DNA from: Candidatus Cybelea palsarum
GTDB lineage: Bacteria > Vulcanimicrobiota > Vulcanimicrobiia > Vulcanimicrobiales > Vulcanimicrobiaceae
Assembly (NCBI GenBank): GCA_003166915.1
Contig: PMUK01000189.1
Location: 1 to 64,000 of the forward strand
DNA: 64,000 bases
Direction of reading: 5' to 3'
Shown piece after piece: positions 63,913 to 64,000 of this stretch. The position numbers and the translations under genes were made by a program. The first letter of the stretch is position 1, and the number at the start of each line of letters is the position of its first letter. Below the pieces are notes generated by a model. That model saw nothing but the letters and a program-made list of their open reading frames with translations. It made no database searches and was not told the origin of the DNA.

Positions 63913-64000
63913 GTGCCTAAGAAAAAACGTGAGCAAGCATTAACGGACGAAGCACTAGTCCTTTACGCGGAACTCGTTCGCGAATATGGCCTGCACTTGG
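63913..64000 (+). CDS. Partial ORF of the mobile element, start only
   Basis: Open from a GTG to the window edge (29 codons: MPKKKREQALTDEALVLYAE...). AGGAG lies 17 nt upstream, which is far. An in-frame stop at 63889 excludes an earlier start. The basic-then-acidic N-terminus fits a small DNA-binding or accessory protein, but nothing more can be said. Confidence 0.45.
   Translation, partial: MPKKKREQALTDEALVLYAELVREYGLHL

Overview
The window comes from a high-GC bacterium with an outer envelope. The signs are an LptD/OstA-like beta-barrel protein, a MurJ flippase, a GT9 heptosyltransferase-type enzyme, several O-antigen-type genes and a flagellar gene remnant. It also has WhiA, a YabN-type MazG, and a gapA-pgk-tpiA-gpmI glycolytic run. 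This mix, with lysine-fermentation genes and very tight start/stop overlaps, suggests an uncultivated diderm lineage such as Candidatus Eremiobacterota (WPS-2). That placement is an inference: no rRNA or marker phylogeny is available here.

Layout. 1-2.8 kb (minus): hopanoid genes, namely a nucleosidase-IspH fusion running off the left edge and squalene-hopene cyclase. They join a truncated sucD (residues 1-169) through a chimeric ORF, and base composition changes sharply around the join. 3.3-7.3 kb (minus): sucC, acyl-CoA dehydrogenase and thiolase, with a tRNA/tmRNA-like structured element at 4.64-4.82 kb. 7.35-7.50 kb: a MITE-like element with 29-bp perfect inverted ends. 7.5-15.3 kb (minus): an overlapping operon of flippase, rmlD, kamD, kamE, gmd, rmd, a methyltransferase and a CDF transporter. 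15.4-19.7 kb (plus): rmlC, ECF sigma/anti-sigma/bactofilin-like module, aminotransferase and a small acidic protein. 19.7-37.7 kb (minus): a 14-gene surface-polysaccharide operon from deoB and a priming sugar transferase through murJ, glycosyltransferases, an AftD-like giant membrane enzyme, DegT/Gfo-Idh amino-sugar genes, an ATP-grasp enzyme, an epimerase and a HAD phosphatase. 37.8-46.5 kb: envelope proteins, DUF2079, a convergent paralogous pair, and a GT2/O-antigen ligase/mannosyltransferase run. 46.5-60.4 kb: mfd, a PrsA/SurA-type foldase, mazG, kal, MATE pump with PadR, rqcP-like, whiA and the glycolytic operon. 60.5-61.95 kb: a 38-residue membrane peptide and the tail of a flagellar operon (flgG remnant, FlgJ-like gene, sigma-28-type factor, small ORF). 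61.95-64 kb: a large-serine-recombinase mobile element that has split flgG and continues past the right edge.

Two themes stand out. First, a short dyad repeat (core TCATCCTGAGCGCAGTCGAA) recurs at translation starts and, in pgk, inside the reading frame, much like Rickettsia palindromic elements. Second, parts of a lysine-fermentation route (KamDE, Kal, plus acyl-CoA dehydrogenase and thiolase) are spread through the window, with kamDE embedded in a GDP-sugar operon. Two genes (acyl-CoA dehydrogenase, murJ) seem to start at ATT codons.
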